DNA of 64,000 bases from RUG14300 sp964561145 (GCA_964561145.1 CAZLNZ010000011.1:15889-79888); one strand, 5' to 3'. Positions 17,646 to 26,289 are shown, counted from the first letter of the stretch. Notes: generated by a model from the sequence alone, not told the origin. Numbers and translations: made by a program.

Positions 17646-19079
17646 TTATTCAACAATAGATACTAAATCTGTTGCATCAATAAGTACAACATTGTTGTGA
17701 GAATTTGCATATTCCTTGACTGTAGTTGTAAATCCGGAAAGCGAGAATAAATAGTAATAAATATTACCATTAACAAAAACTTTGTTTTGCAATTTTTTAA
17801 GTTGCTGCATATCAAAGCATTCGTTTGTGAATTTGCACTCTCCAAATATGAAATTATCCCCTTTTATATCGGGTGCTAATATGTCGATTTCGAGATTAAG
17901 GGATTGCTTTTGTCCATCTATTATTTGTATGGTTTTGCCCCAATAACGAGATGCGTTGTGAATTCTAAATGGTAGTTTATTTTTTTTATTCAATATATAT
18001 AGATAATCTAGACATAGTTTTTCAAAGGGGGTTGATGCAAAGAAATGCAAATTCCCCTTTACGTTTTCCACCCATACACCATCTATGTCACCGTTTTCAA
18101 GGTCAGTAAGGTTTGGATATGCAAACGCATACCAAAAACGGAAGAAATTATCGGTTAGTATATAATTTCCTTTTGAGGAATTAACTTTATCTTTGTCCGA
18201 GGATAGTGCAGACGTTTCCTTCTTTACAATAGAGATTTCAATTAGATTCTTGAGATATACGCTCAACTTGCTTTTTTCAAGTCTTGTTTTGTTCATTATC
18301 TCTGCAAAAGAATTGCTTCCAAGTGCAATGGCTTCGACAATGGTGTTATAAACTGCTGTTTCCCTAAGCTCTTGCTTTAATAGAAATTCTACTTCGTTAT
18401 AAAGGGGACAGCCCTTTCGCAAAATGTTTTGCTTGATATTGTTTTCCAATGAAAGATTGTTGCTGAATTGTCTCAAATAATGAGGAACTCCTCCCAATAT
18501 AGAATAAACTAATAACTTATCTTCACTAGAATAATTTGGAAAGAATTTTATAGCATCAATATACGGCAGAGGATTGATTTTATAAATGCCGGTCGTTCTT
18601 CCGTATAACGGATTTTTCTCGGAAAGTAATTCTTTTTCGATAAAACTCATAGCACTTCCGCAGAGAACAATCATTATATTTTCGTGACGGAGTTTTTCAT
18701 CCCATAGTACTTGCAATATTGACGGAATACTTTGGTTGACCTTGCAGGCATATGGAAATTCGTCTATGACCAAGAGTTTCTTTTTATCGGTGTTGATGAA
18801 TAAAACAGAGGAAAAAGCTTGCTCCCAATCTGAAAAACAGTTAACGTACTCGAATGTTGGAATATTATAGGAACGGATCTTATCCGTGAATGATTGTAGC
18901 TGTTTTATGTCCGTATACTCACGGCACGTATAGAAAAAGCACTGTTTATCCTTGCAAAACTCGTTTAATAATTCAGTTTTACCAACACGGCGTCTTCCGT
19001 ATAATACGATTAATTCCGCTTTATCCGACTGATATGCATCATTTAGAAATTGTAATTCATTTTTACGACCAATAAACAT
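17646..19079 (-). CDS. ATPase with DUF234 C-terminal nuclease-like domain
   Basis: The 477-residue product has an ATPase_2-type N-terminal domain (Walker A GRRRVGKT at 28-35, Walker B LLVIDEFPY near 100, and a GSAMSFIEKELL segment) common in archaea and Clostridia. A winged-helix region follows, then a C-terminal DUF234-like domain with a PD-(D/E)xK-like pattern (EIDILAPD ... FGECKF, about residues 395-420). The ATG at 19079 has GGAG 6 bases upstream; the ATG at 19091 has none. The cellular role of the family is unclear. The gene stands alone between repeats and has its own promoter with a tandem motif, like the DUF4143 ATPase at 5342. Confidence 0.82.
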   Translation of the reverse strand: MFIGRKNELQFLNDAYQSDKAELIVLYGRRRVGKTELLNEFCKDKQCFFYTCREYTDIKQLQSFTDKIRSYNIPTFEYVNCFSDWEQAFSSVLFINTDKKKLLVIDEFPYACKVNQSIPSILQVLWDEKLRHENIMIVLCGSAMSFIEKELLSEKNPLYGRTTGIYKINPLPYIDAIKFFPNYSSEDKLLVYSILGGVPHYLRQFSNNLSLENNIKQNILRKGCPLYNEVEFLLKQELRETAVYNTIVEAIALGSNSFAEIMNKTRLEKSKLSVYLKNLIEISIVKKETSALSSDKDKVNSSKGNYILTDNFFRFWYAFAYPNLTDLENGDIDGVWVENVKGNLHFFASTPFEKLCLDYLYILNKKNKLPFRIHNASRYWGKTIQIIDGQKQSLNLEIDILAPDIKGDNFIFGECKFTNECFDMQQLKKLQNKVFVNGNIYYYLFSLSGFTTTVKEYANSHNNVVLIDATDLVSIVE

Positions 19080-19141
19080 AGCTAACTCCATATACTATCA
19101 TTGTCTAATCTAGATTTGTCTAATCACGATTTTACAAAAAT

Positions 19142-19171
19142 ATTGTAACAGATAATAATATCATGTGTCAA
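19142..19171 (-). promoter_or_regulatory. Promoter and tandem site of the DUF234 ATPase gene
   Basis: On the minus strand TTGACA, 18 bases and TACAAT form a promoter. Between it and the start codon the sequence GATTAGACAA occurs twice, 15 bases apart (19101-19127), a likely regulator-binding site in the leader. Confidence 0.6.
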
Positions 19172-19456
19172 GACTTGTTATCGTAAATTGTATAAATAAT
19201 TGCAAAAAATATGTATAAATACATACTTGGCGGAATGAAAGTTGTGAAATAAAATAAGAAAGCATCAAAATGATAAAGTTGCAGTTGAAAAAATCAATAC
19301 TTGCTATTAGAAATCATTGAAATATAGCAAAAGATATGTATAACGTCCCATGAACGGAAGGAAAGATGTGCGACAAAATAAGAAACAATATCGATATTAA
19401 GCTTATTAGATAATAGGAAATAACTTTATTATATCAAAAAGAATAAAGTAGTGGAT

Positions 19457-19660
19457 CAATGTTACACTGAGCGAAAGAAAGTGGTACAATATATATACCA
19501 ATAATCTAAATAATAAAATTACACTTAGAAACAATAAATGTCAATTCTATAATGCGAACCATTTTTTTACTATTAAACAGTCTAAAATGTCATACTGAGC
19601 GGAAGGCGAAGCCTGAAGTCGAACCCCATCGGGGCGACACAAAGTGTCGGTATCTTATCC
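19457..19660 (+). repeat. Interspersed repeat family 1, full but diverged copy
   Basis: The first half starts with GTTACACTGAGCG and is more diverged than in other copies. The core keeps CCCCATCGGGG and GACACAAAGTGTC, ending in GGTATCTTATCC. It shares the layout of the copies at 17266 and 19771. The stretch 19180-19456 shows nothing else I can name. Confidence 0.8.
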
Positions 19661-19770
19661 TTGTTAAAAGGAATGTGATAAAGCAAATCAAAAATACTCC
19701 AAATGACAATAAAGAAATATAAACGATAAAATGTAGTGTAAAACTCGAATAAAATACTGGTACTGCATGT

Positions 19771-19976
19771 AAATGTCATACTGAGCGGAAGGAATGCGGT
19801 ACAATATATTCACAAATAATCCAAATGACAAAGCCACATCTAGAAAATATTGCATGCCAATTCTGCAGTATCAACCTAATATATACAGCCAAATATTCTA
19901 AAATGTCATACTGAGCGGAAGGCGTAGCCTGCAGTCGAACCCCATCGGGGCGATGTGTAACATCGGTATCTCATCC
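19771..19976 (+). repeat. Interspersed repeat family 1, full copy
   Basis: This copy is nearly identical to 17266-17471 over its first 130 bases. Its core has AAGGCGTAGCCT, CCCCATCGGGG and CGATGTGTAACATCG. Confidence 0.85.
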
Positions 19977-20041
19977 TTGAAAAAGTCCTGTAAAGCATTG
20001 TTTTAATTGATGTATTAATTTTTTCAATCTGTATCATTTTC

Positions 20042-20070
20042 AAAAAAACTCCTCTTTTTGATAGAGGAGT
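20042..20070 (-). terminator. Terminator of the starch-binding protein gene
   Basis: On the minus strand ACTCCTCT-(7)-AGAGGAGT is followed by six T, 22 bases after the stop codon. Confidence 0.85.
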
Positions 20071-20091
20071 CTTGTTTTTTGTTCAGCATTA

Positions 20092-21336
20092 CTAATCCAT
20101 TGAGCTTACCCAACCATACGCTAGATTGTCTGTGTAATATCTTGAATAATCATAATACCAATTGTAATGAGTTATCGAAATATCGGCGGTTTGTGTTCCG
20201 CTGTAGTTGTGGAAAATTACATAGGTATCAGATGTCTTTATGTCTACATAATACCAACCATTTCCCAGTGATGTCATTTTATCTCCGGGCCAAGTTGTTC
20301 CGGTACTGCTATTCCAGTGGTGACAATAAACATTGCTCCAATTTGCGGTATTTTTGAAGTAGATTCTTCTTGTTGTTGCGGTGTATAGATTAAATCCGTT
20401 TGTCCACTCATAGCCGTTAAAGTACAGTTTCTCTGTATCTATGTCAAGGTTTGGAGTTTGGGAACTTCCATTATTATTGAATATAATGTTTGCACAATCC
20501 TTTGCGATAGTAATTGAATACCATTTAGAGTGTCCGTCAACCGCTGTCATGGTACTTCCTGCCCAAGTAGTATTATATGTTTCTATAGTAGAACCCCAAG
20601 TATGGGCTTTAACTGTACTCCAATCGAGTACATTGTAATAATATACCGTTATAGTGGGGATTCCTGTCCAAATCAAAGGATTTCCATCATAGTCTCGTTT
20701 TGCATAGAATGTGTATTCTCCTGCATATGGAGCAGTACCGCTGAAATCTGTGGAGTTTTGCCAAGCAGAAGAAGTAGAAGTATAGGAATAACCCTTGTTG
20801 TCAGAAATGGTTACTTTGTCGCCCTCGTTTAAATAAACAGATGCCGTGTATTGGGAAGCCACTGTGGTGTCAGAAGTATGAGATGCGGTCATGGGATAGG
20901 ATGTTGAACTGTTTACCGTAATTGTTACCTCGTTGAAATCATTATTCCATTGATAACCGTCAAAATACAAGTTGCTTCCGTCTACTGTTAAATTATCGGT
21001 TTTCTTGCTGTCATCATTTGAATTGAAGAGAACATTAGCATATCCGTTTGAAACCTCTATCGAATACCAGCCATCTTGTCCATTGACTGCGGTCATTGTT
21101 TCTCCCGGGTAAGCTTTATTATAGTTACCTGTAGAATCCCAGACATAGGCGTAAACTGAATCCCAAGAATAAATATTGAAGTAATACAAAGTTACTGTTG
21201 TAGGTGTAGAAGAAACTCCTTCAAAGTTTATGATTAGAGAGCCTTCGCTTGTGTACAAAGCAAAAGCACTACCGATAACCGATATGCATAGTATCAGGGA
21301 TATTATGATTGTTATTAGTTTAGCTTCTCTTTTCAT
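20092..21336 (-). CDS. Secreted starch-binding protein with three CBM26-like modules and a SipW-type N-terminus
   Basis: The 414-residue product begins with MKREAK and a hydrophobic segment ending near GSAFALYTSEG, like the TasA-type peptides of the two secreted proteins upstream. Three CBM26-like modules follow, near residues 46-140, 233-330 and 331-405. Each has a YY-F/Y-N-x-x-x-W start, a W-P-G or Y-P-G-x-x-M strand, G-W-Y and N-x-(I/V)-(I/L)-F-N/H. Between the first two lies a module of about 90 residues (141-232) of the type repeated in the 59670-63830 protein. No catalytic domain is present, so the role should be surface binding of starch. A 322-base gap holding a family 1 repeat separates it from the signal peptidase gene. 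Two 11-bp units AGTATTCTGCC (21357-21378) lie just upstream and may be an operator. Confidence 0.8.
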   Translation of the reverse strand: MKREAKLITIIISLILCISVIGSAFALYTSEGSLIINFEGVSSTPTTVTLYYFNIYSWDSVYAYVWDSTGNYNKAYPGETMTAVNGQDGWYSIEVSNGYANVLFNSNDDSKKTDNLTVDGSNLYFDGYQWNNDFNEVTITVNSSTSYPMTASHTSDTTVASQYTASVYLNEGDKVTISDNKGYSYTSTSSAWQNSTDFSGTAPYAGEYTFYAKRDYDGNPLIWTGIPTITVYYYNVLDWSTVKAHTWGSTIETYNTTWAGSTMTAVDGHSKWYSITIAKDCANIIFNNNGSSQTPNLDIDTEKLYFNGYEWTNGFNLYTATTRRIYFKNTANWSNVYCHHWNSSTGTTWPGDKMTSLGNGWYYVDIKTSDTYVIFHNYSGTQTADISITHYNWYYDYSRYYTDNLAYGWVSSMD

Positions 21337-21399
21337 TACTTCTCCTATATACCATTAGTATTCTGCCAGTATTCTGCCGTTGAATACTTTTCTTTATGC

Positions 21400-21481
21400 G
21401 GATGAGATACCGATGCAAGCATCGCCCCTGTGGGGTTCGACTACAGAAATTGATACCAATTTCTTCCGCTCAGTATGACAT
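21400..21481 (-). repeat. Interspersed repeat family 1, core-only copy
   Basis: The core runs from GGATGAGATACC to CAGTATGACAT and includes the hairpin GATGCAAGCATC in place of GACAC...GTGTC, plus CCCCTGTGGGG and GAAATTGATACCAATTTC. A degraded end (GGTATGAC) occurs near 21561. Confidence 0.8.
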
Positions 21482-21658
21482 GTATATGCACTTTTTACGG
21501 TGTTTTTTTTTGATTTTTAGCGGCAATTCCGGCTTTTTATGGCTGCCCTCCTTTTGTTATTCGGTATGACGTATGTGTATTGCGTACCGAGCATATTGAT
21601 TCAGGTTTTCCACATATCATCATATACGAACGGGCTTTTTATTCTGTATGAGATACCG

Positions 21659-22447
21659 TCAATTTGTATCGTGTTCTGATTCTGTAGAATTCTCTGCTGC
21701 TTTTTTCGTGTCGACAACATCGCTAATGTCATCACTCAAGCTTTCTTCTGTAGCATTCTCTTCAATATCGACTGCATCTGAACAATCCTCTGTGTTGTTA
21801 TCGCGTTCGGCGGAGTCGGTATCTTTTTTAGTTTCGACCTTGTCTTTTTCTTCGTGTACGTAGTTTAGAATAACTTTTGTAATCAATATTATCGCTATAA
21901 CTGCAATAAGGGCAACTATTCCAAATGCACTCTGCAGAAAATCGATAACCACACCAAATTGTCCGAGAGAACCTACATAAATGCCTGTGATTTGATTTAA
22001 GCTTTTGGGTGCATCTCTTTCAGGTCGTGCATCACCTTGCGTTACGTACATTGTCTGCCCTGTAGTAGGATCGGTGTAAATTTCAACCACACGGTGAATT
22101 ACGGTTGCATCTCCCATTTTAAAGGTCACTATATCGTAAACTTCGGGAGCTTCTCCCTCTTTCAGTTTTCTTGTAAATACAAGATCTCTTACTTGCATTT
22201 GTTCGTCATGCCCCTCTAAAAACTCTGCATTTTCCGCACACTTAAAGGACATACTTCCCGATTCAACAATCATTCCTCTGTAACCGAAGAAGGGATAAAC
22301 ATCTTTACCCGAAAGTTTTTGAATAAAAGAAAAAACCAATACGACAATAAAAAATAGCATAACAATGTAGAACAAAACGTTAAGAACTATTTTGCCCACC
22401 TTTTTAGCATTTGTTATTTTTTTACTCTCGTATTGGCTTTTTGTCAT
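21659..22447 (-). CDS. sipW: SipW/ER-type signal peptidase I
   Basis: The 262-residue product has an N-terminal transmembrane helix (about 20-43), the nucleophile in VESGSM (Ser65), a His-type box D (VIHRVVEI, His118) where bacterial P-type enzymes have Lys, and YVTQGDARPERD (139-145). A second transmembrane helix lies near 165-190 and a long acidic cytoplasmic tail follows. Ser/His signal peptidases of this type (SipW in Bacillus subtilis) process TasA-like fibre proteins. Two secreted proteins with matching N-termini are encoded directly upstream, so this is probably their dedicated peptidase. The ribosome binding site is weak. A hairpin lies between it and the upstream gene. Confidence 0.88.
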   Translation of the reverse strand: MTKSQYESKKITNAKKVGKIVLNVLFYIVMLFFIVVLVFSFIQKLSGKDVYPFFGYRGMIVESGSMSFKCAENAEFLEGHDEQMQVRDLVFTRKLKEGEAPEVYDIVTFKMGDATVIHRVVEIYTDPTTGQTMYVTQGDARPERDAPKSLNQITGIYVGSLGQFGVVIDFLQSAFGIVALIAVIAIILITKVILNYVHEEKDKVETKKDTDSAERDNNTEDCSDAVDIEENATEESLSDDISDVVDTKKAAENSTESEHDTN

Positions 22448-22466
22448 ATCTATATAATACGCAAGC

Positions 22467-22492
22467 TACGGTCGGGATGTTTCCCGACCGTA
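22467..22492 (-). terminator. Intercistronic hairpin before sipW
   Basis: TACGGTCGGGA-TGTT-TCCCGACCGTA is a perfect 11-bp stem in the 103-base gap between the upstream secreted-protein gene and sipW. No T-run follows in the direction of transcription, so it may act as an RNA-stability or attenuation element rather than a full terminator. Confidence 0.6.
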
Positions 22493-22550
22493 TTTACTGT
22501 TGCGTGTTGTTATTGTAATGCGATAATCGATTGTTGGGTTAATTGCTTGA

Positions 22551-23405
22551 TTAGCCCATCGATGACATTGTTTGTATCCATACTTGGTCGTATTGATTAT
22601 AACAAACGAAGTATGTGCCTGTTGTATCGACTGTAATGTTTTGAGTATAAGTTCCGTTAACTCCTGCCCCCATAGAATCACCGGCTGCTAGCCATTCAAT
22701 GCCTCCTGCAGTTGTGTAACGAACGACCTTATACTCTTCTCCTGCCTCGAGAGTTACATTAAGTTTACGTGCTTTGTCTGTTTGACCTGTTAAATCTCCA
22801 TCAAGGAGGATGGCATTTTTATTAACGCCCCAACCACTCTTTGTACCGATGATGTAGTAACCGCCGTCTACAGGAGCCCAGTCAACAACTTTCCAGCTTA
22901 CGCTTACTGTAATGTTTTTATTGGAAGCAGCTTTAAACCCTTCATTGGTTTTACCTGCATCGGTTAATGCAATTGTTAAAGTTAAGTATTGGGGAAGATC
23001 ATCCAAAGGAAGGGTAACACCGCTTGTTAGTTGTGCTTGTTCGTAATTAACATCTTCGGCGCTGTCGCCTGCTCCCTTTGCGACTCCTGATAATACGTAA
23101 TATGAAGAATCAAGAGTGCCGCCAAGACTAATCTTTAATTCGCCATTGAGGCCTGCCATTTGTTCTTTTGCACCGCTTACATCAAGAGTGACTTTTTGTG
23201 TAGCAGAATTAGATGTAGGATTTAAAACCACATTTCCAAAATTGATTGCACCGCCATCTGCGGCTAGTGTTAGTGTGACAGCATCTTCAGAACCGAAGTT
23301 TATTACCAAGTTTGTCGCATCCTTGTAATAGAGGGCGAAGCATCCGCCTACTACGGAAAGGCAAAGAACGATTGCAATTACTAAAACGATAATTTTCTTA
23401 GTCAT
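22551..23405 (-). CDS. SipW-dependent secreted protein with C-terminal starch-binding-like domain
   Basis: The 284-residue product has a SipW-type N-terminus (MTKKIIVLVIAIVLCLSVVG, then FALYYKDATNLVINFG). Residues about 40-170 form an all-beta TasA/camelysin-like region with long Val/Thr/Leu strands. Residues about 175-284 are a separate domain (GYYIIGTKSGWG ... LEAGEEYKVVRYT ... TYFVCYNQYDQVWI), which resembles the small beta-sandwich glycan-binding domains of SusE/SusF-type proteins. The likely role is a surface or fibre subunit that binds glycans. GGAGGTG lies 4 bases before the ATG. The gene follows the 163-residue gene by 18 bases and precedes sipW. Confidence 0.75.
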   Translation of the reverse strand: MTKKIIVLVIAIVLCLSVVGGCFALYYKDATNLVINFGSEDAVTLTLAADGGAINFGNVVLNPTSNSATQKVTLDVSGAKEQMAGLNGELKISLGGTLDSSYYVLSGVAKGAGDSAEDVNYEQAQLTSGVTLPLDDLPQYLTLTIALTDAGKTNEGFKAASNKNITVSVSWKVVDWAPVDGGYYIIGTKSGWGVNKNAILLDGDLTGQTDKARKLNVTLEAGEEYKVVRYTTAGGIEWLAAGDSMGAGVNGTYTQNITVDTTGTYFVCYNQYDQVWIQTMSSMG

Positions 23406-23423
23406 AATTCACCTCCGTAATTG

Positions 23424-23915
23424 TTAAGCCTCAACACGCACAAAAGAACAAGTTAAAGTACCACCTGTAGCCTTAACTTCGTCTTGTGTTGCATCTTCAG
23501 CTAACAACAGTTTTACATAGACTGTTGTACCTTCGCTTATTCCGGTAACTGTAATCACGCCTTTATCGATAGATACGTTGTCTGTGAGTGCAGTATTACC
23601 TGCTGCGTCGGAATAAATGCCGATGGTAACCTTTTCGATGTTTTTCTCGGATTGTGCTGCGGGGGTGATTGTCAACGTACCACTACCCCAGTTTTCTGCA
23701 TTTGTGTCAACACTTAATACAATAGGTACAATTTTTGGTACACCGGCAGAAAGGATTACGCCTGTGCCGGCTGATGAGTTCAATCCCAAATACAAATATG
23801 TATCGGTAGAAATTGAGCCTTCAATGTCATTTGCATCATAAACAGCAACTGCCAATACCGAACCGATAACAGCAATGCAGAGAATAATGCCGATTAATAA
23901 AATGGTCTTTTTCAT
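23424..23915 (-). CDS. Small SipW-dependent TasA/camelysin-like protein
   Basis: The 163-residue product has an N-terminal signal (MKKTILLIGIILCIAVIGSV) followed by AVAVYDANDIEG, the arrangement of SipW-processed proteins. The mature part is all-beta and lacks Cys, with repeated Val/Thr-rich strands, as in TasA-type fibre subunits. No starch-binding motif is visible. It is the first gene of the operon and has a strong AGGAGGAG site 10 bases before the ATG, suggesting abundant expression. A (TA)n tract lies upstream at about 24023-24045. It may be the structural subunit of the predicted surface structure. Confidence 0.7.
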   Translation of the reverse strand: MKKTILLIGIILCIAVIGSVLAVAVYDANDIEGSISTDTYLYLGLNSSAGTGVILSAGVPKIVPIVLSVDTNAENWGSGTLTITPAAQSEKNIEKVTIGIYSDAAGNTALTDNVSIDKGVITVTGISEGTTVYVKLLLAEDATQDEVKATGGTLTCSFVRVEA

Positions 23916-24206
23916 TAATAAAGATCTCCTCCTAAATAATATTTTTCTAGATTTTGTCTAAATAATGGCTGAAAAAATATACAAAGAAGGACTAAACAAC
24001 GCCATTATTACGAAACATTACCATTATATATATATATATATATAAGAAAAGTAAATGAGTACCAATAATTTTTAATCAAATCTTAATAATTCTTTTTTAT
24101 GCCGGAAAACCCTCGAGATATTTCTTGCGTAGAGGAGTCTTTTTTTAGGATTATATACCGATGTTTAAGTATGACCTATAGTGGTTCTTTGTTGATATAA
24201 TGATGT

Positions 24207-24382
24207 GGATGAGATACTGACACTAAGGTGTCGCCCCTACGGGGTTCGACTACAGAAATTGGTACCAATTTCTTCCGCTCAGTATGACATTTTAGATGGT
24301 TTGGTGGTAGCAATTATGTCAATATTGCAGGATTTGCATGTACTATTATCTAGGTACAATTCTTTCACTTTGTATGACATTC
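24207..24382 (-). repeat. Interspersed repeat family 1, full copy
   Basis: The core (24207-24290) contains GACACTAAGGTGTC, CCCCTACGGGG and GAAATTGGTACCAATTTC. The linker half runs to a second TATGACATTC end near 24382. The linker is almost identical to that of the next copy at 24408. Confidence 0.85.
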
Positions 24383-24407
24383 GAGTGTATTCCTTCTGAA
24401 AAGTAAA

Positions 24408-24580
24408 GGATGAGATACCGACATTAAGGTGTCGCCCCTGTGGGGTTCGACTACAGAAATTGATACCAATTTCTTCCGCTCAGTATGACATTTTAGATGG
24501 TTTGGTGGTAGCAATTATGTCAATATTGCAGGATTTGCATGTACTATTATCTAGGTACAATTCTGACATTTGTATTATTT
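24408..24580 (-). repeat. Interspersed repeat family 1, tandem copy
   Basis: The core (24408-24491) contains GACATTAAGGTGTC, where the T keeps pairing through a G-T, CCCCTGTGGGG and GAAATTGATACCAATTTC. The linker repeats that of the copy at 24207 and then decays; a degenerate end (CACTCGGTATTACATC) lies near 24607-24622. Confidence 0.8.
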
Positions 24581-24664
24581 GTAATTTTATTATACCACAT
24601 TCGTTTCACTCGGTATTACATCGGGGTGTATTCTTTTAAAAAGTAGTAGTAATTAATAAGAAAT

Positions 24665-24762
24665 ATACCTGATAAGGTATAAAATTGCGTAGAAGTTATA
24701 AATTTGCACCCGATGGGGTGTAAATTTGTCTGTACCTCTTGACAATATACCCGATAGGTGGT
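24665..24762. promoter_or_regulatory. Three phased operators of the HipBST-type locus
   Basis: ATACCTGATAAGGTAT (24665), GCACCCGATGGGGTGT (24706) and ATACCCGATAGGTGGT (24747) start exactly 41 bases apart. The third lies between the -35 and -10 of the promoter. They fit binding by the adjacent HTH protein as an autorepressor, on one face of the helix. Confidence 0.8.
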
Positions 24763-24767
24763 AAAAT
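24739..24767 (+). promoter_or_regulatory. Promoter of the HipBST-type operon, near-leaderless
   Basis: TTGACA (24739-24744), 17 bases and TAAAAT (24762-24767) predict transcription start at about 24774, only about 3 bases before the ATG at 24777. No ribosome binding site is present or possible. Confidence 0.75.
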
Positions 24768-24776
24768 GTGCGTACT

Positions 24777-24995
24777 ATGAATCAAATCGCACTATTCGTT
24801 AAACAAAAAAGAAAGGAAGCAGGACTCACCCAAGAAGAATTTGCATTCCGCTCGGGGTTAGGTCTTCGTTTTGTTAGAGAGCTGGAACAAGGAAAGGAAA
24901 CGGTCAGAATGGACAAGGTAAATCAGGCACTTTCAATGTTTGGTGCTGTTGCAGTCCCCGGGGAGCTTCCTCGGGAGAAATTAGAGGAGTTTTAA
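24777..24995 (+). CDS. hipB: HipB-like XRE-family antitoxin/repressor
   Basis: The 72-residue product is a single helix-turn-helix domain (IALFVKQKRKEAGLTQEEFA, then RSGLGLRFVRELEQGKETVR). A GTG at 24768 in the same frame overlaps the end of the -10 box, so the ATG at 24777 is preferred. In Hip loci this protein binds the toxin kinase and represses the operon through dyad operators, three of which lie upstream. It begins a three-gene operon with a short HipA N-terminal protein and the kinase. Confidence 0.85.
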   Translation: MNQIALFVKQKRKEAGLTQEEFAFRSGLGLRFVRELEQGKETVRMDKVNQALSMFGAVAVPGELPREKLEEF

Positions 24996-25000
24996 CTTAT

Positions 25001-25327
25001 ATGTATTATCGTTCTGCTCGTGTTTTTTTGCGTGATCGTTTTGCAGGAATGCTTTCTGAAATCGACGGAGGCTATAGTTTTTGCTATGATTCCGAATATC
25101 TTGCGGATTCCTCATTTCCGTCAATTAGCTTGACTTTACCAAAAAGAAAAGAGGTATATTTGTCAAAGGTTCTTTTTGCTTTTTTTGACGGATTGATTCC
25201 CGAAGGGTGGCTTTTGAATGTGGTAACACACAATTGGAAAATCGATATGAAAGACCGCTTCGGCTTATTACTTTTGAGCTGCAAGGATTGTATCGGTGCT
25301 GTATCTGTCGAGGAGGTGCGTGAGTGA
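25001..25327 (+). CDS. hipS: HipS-like protein (separate HipA N-terminal subdomain)
   Basis: The 108-residue product matches the small N-terminal subdomain that is fused to the kinase in classical HipA (VFLRDRFAGMLSE ... ISLTLPKRKEVYLSK ... PFDGL-type motif FFDGLIPEGWLLN ... DRFGLLLLSCKDCIGAVSV). In known HipBST systems (established for enteropathogenic E. coli) this separate subunit acts as the antitoxin. It starts 5 bases after hipB and its last codons overlap the GTG of the kinase gene by 4 bases, pointing to translational coupling. Confidence 0.85.
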   Translation: MYYRSARVFLRDRFAGMLSEIDGGYSFCYDSEYLADSSFPSISLTLPKRKEVYLSKVLFAFFDGLIPEGWLLNVVTHNWKIDMKDRFGLLLLSCKDCIGAVSVEEVRE

Positions 25328-26289
25328 ATTGCCTTTGCTGTGGAAAACCTATAATCGGATTGTATGATGACGAATTGCAAACACAATGGCATGGCAAATG
25401 CATCAGCAATTTTTTTGGGACTAAAGACCTTCCTTTTTTTGATTTATCCGAAATCGCAATTGAAAAACTTGCACTGGAAAGTGTAAACAGGGGATTTACG
25501 GTAACAGGTGTTCAAAAGAAACTATCTCTTCACCTATCATCGGAAAGAGGGAAGCGGTCTAGGTTGACTATTGTCGGGTATCCTTTGGGATATATCTTAA
25601 AGCCTCCAACTCATGAATATGCCTACCTTCCCGAATCGGAGTATCTGGTAATGCAAATGGCGAGGGTTGTAGGAATTAAAACGGTGCCTTTTGCTTTGGT
25701 ACGACTTGCAGATAATAACAAGTTTGCCTATATTACTAAAAGAATCGATCGTACCTCTGCAGGGGAAAAACTTGCAATGGAGGATTTTTGTCAGCTTGAT
25801 TCGAGATCTGCTGCAGATAAATACAAAGGGTCATATGAACGCTGCGGTAAAATAATCAGCACTTTTGCAACAAATCCATCACTTGATATGGCGGAATTCT
25901 ACTTGAGGCTTCTATTCTCTTTTGTGGTGGGCAATTCTGATATGCATTTGAAGAATTTTTCACTCATAGAGACTTCTTTTGGTAGTGGACAATATTATTT
26001 ATCGGATGCATATGATATGTTACCGGTAAATGTTATTTTGCCGCAAGATATGGATGAAATGGCTTTGACATTGAATGGAAAAAAACGTAACCTTGGACGA
26101 AAAGATTTTATATTGCTAGCCGAGAATTTAAAGCTAAATAAGACGGTGTATATAAGGTTATTAGAAAGAATTGTTTCTTTGGAAAAGACATATTTAGAGA
26201 TGTGTAAGAACTCATATATGTCGGAAGATTATATTGATAGGTTGTGTTCTCTTATATCGAGGAGAATAGCATCTTTAAAGGAAAAATAA
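25324..26289 (+). CDS. hipT: HipT-like serine/threonine kinase toxin
   Basis: The 321-residue product has the HipA kinase core. The ATP-binding segments are GVQKKLSL (62-69) and YILKPP (Lys93). The catalytic loop GNSDMHLKN (203-211, Asp206) and the metal-binding DAYD (228-231) are intact, so it should be active. An extra N-terminal CLCCGKP ... WHGKC segment may bind zinc. HipA/HipT kinases phosphorylate aminoacyl-tRNA synthetases and stop growth; the target here is unknown. It uses a GTG start overlapping hipS. No clear terminator follows; repeat DNA begins about 130 bases downstream. Confidence 0.88.
   Translation: MNCLCCGKPIIGLYDDELQTQWHGKCISNFFGTKDLPFFDLSEIAIEKLALESVNRGFTVTGVQKKLSLHLSSERGKRSRLTIVGYPLGYILKPPTHEYAYLPESEYLVMQMARVVGIKTVPFALVRLADNNKFAYITKRIDRTSAGEKLAMEDFCQLDSRSAADKYKGSYERCGKIISTFATNPSLDMAEFYLRLLFSFVVGNSDMHLKNFSLIETSFGSGQYYLSDAYDMLPVNVILPQDMDEMALTLNGKKRNLGRKDFILLAENLKLNKTVYIRLLERIVSLEKTYLEMCKNSYMSEDYIDRLCSLISRRIASLKEK

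Noticed and set aside
24205..24399. 64-codon frame across a family 1 repeat
   Set aside because: It is composed of repeat DNA and is broken in the sister copy at 24408.
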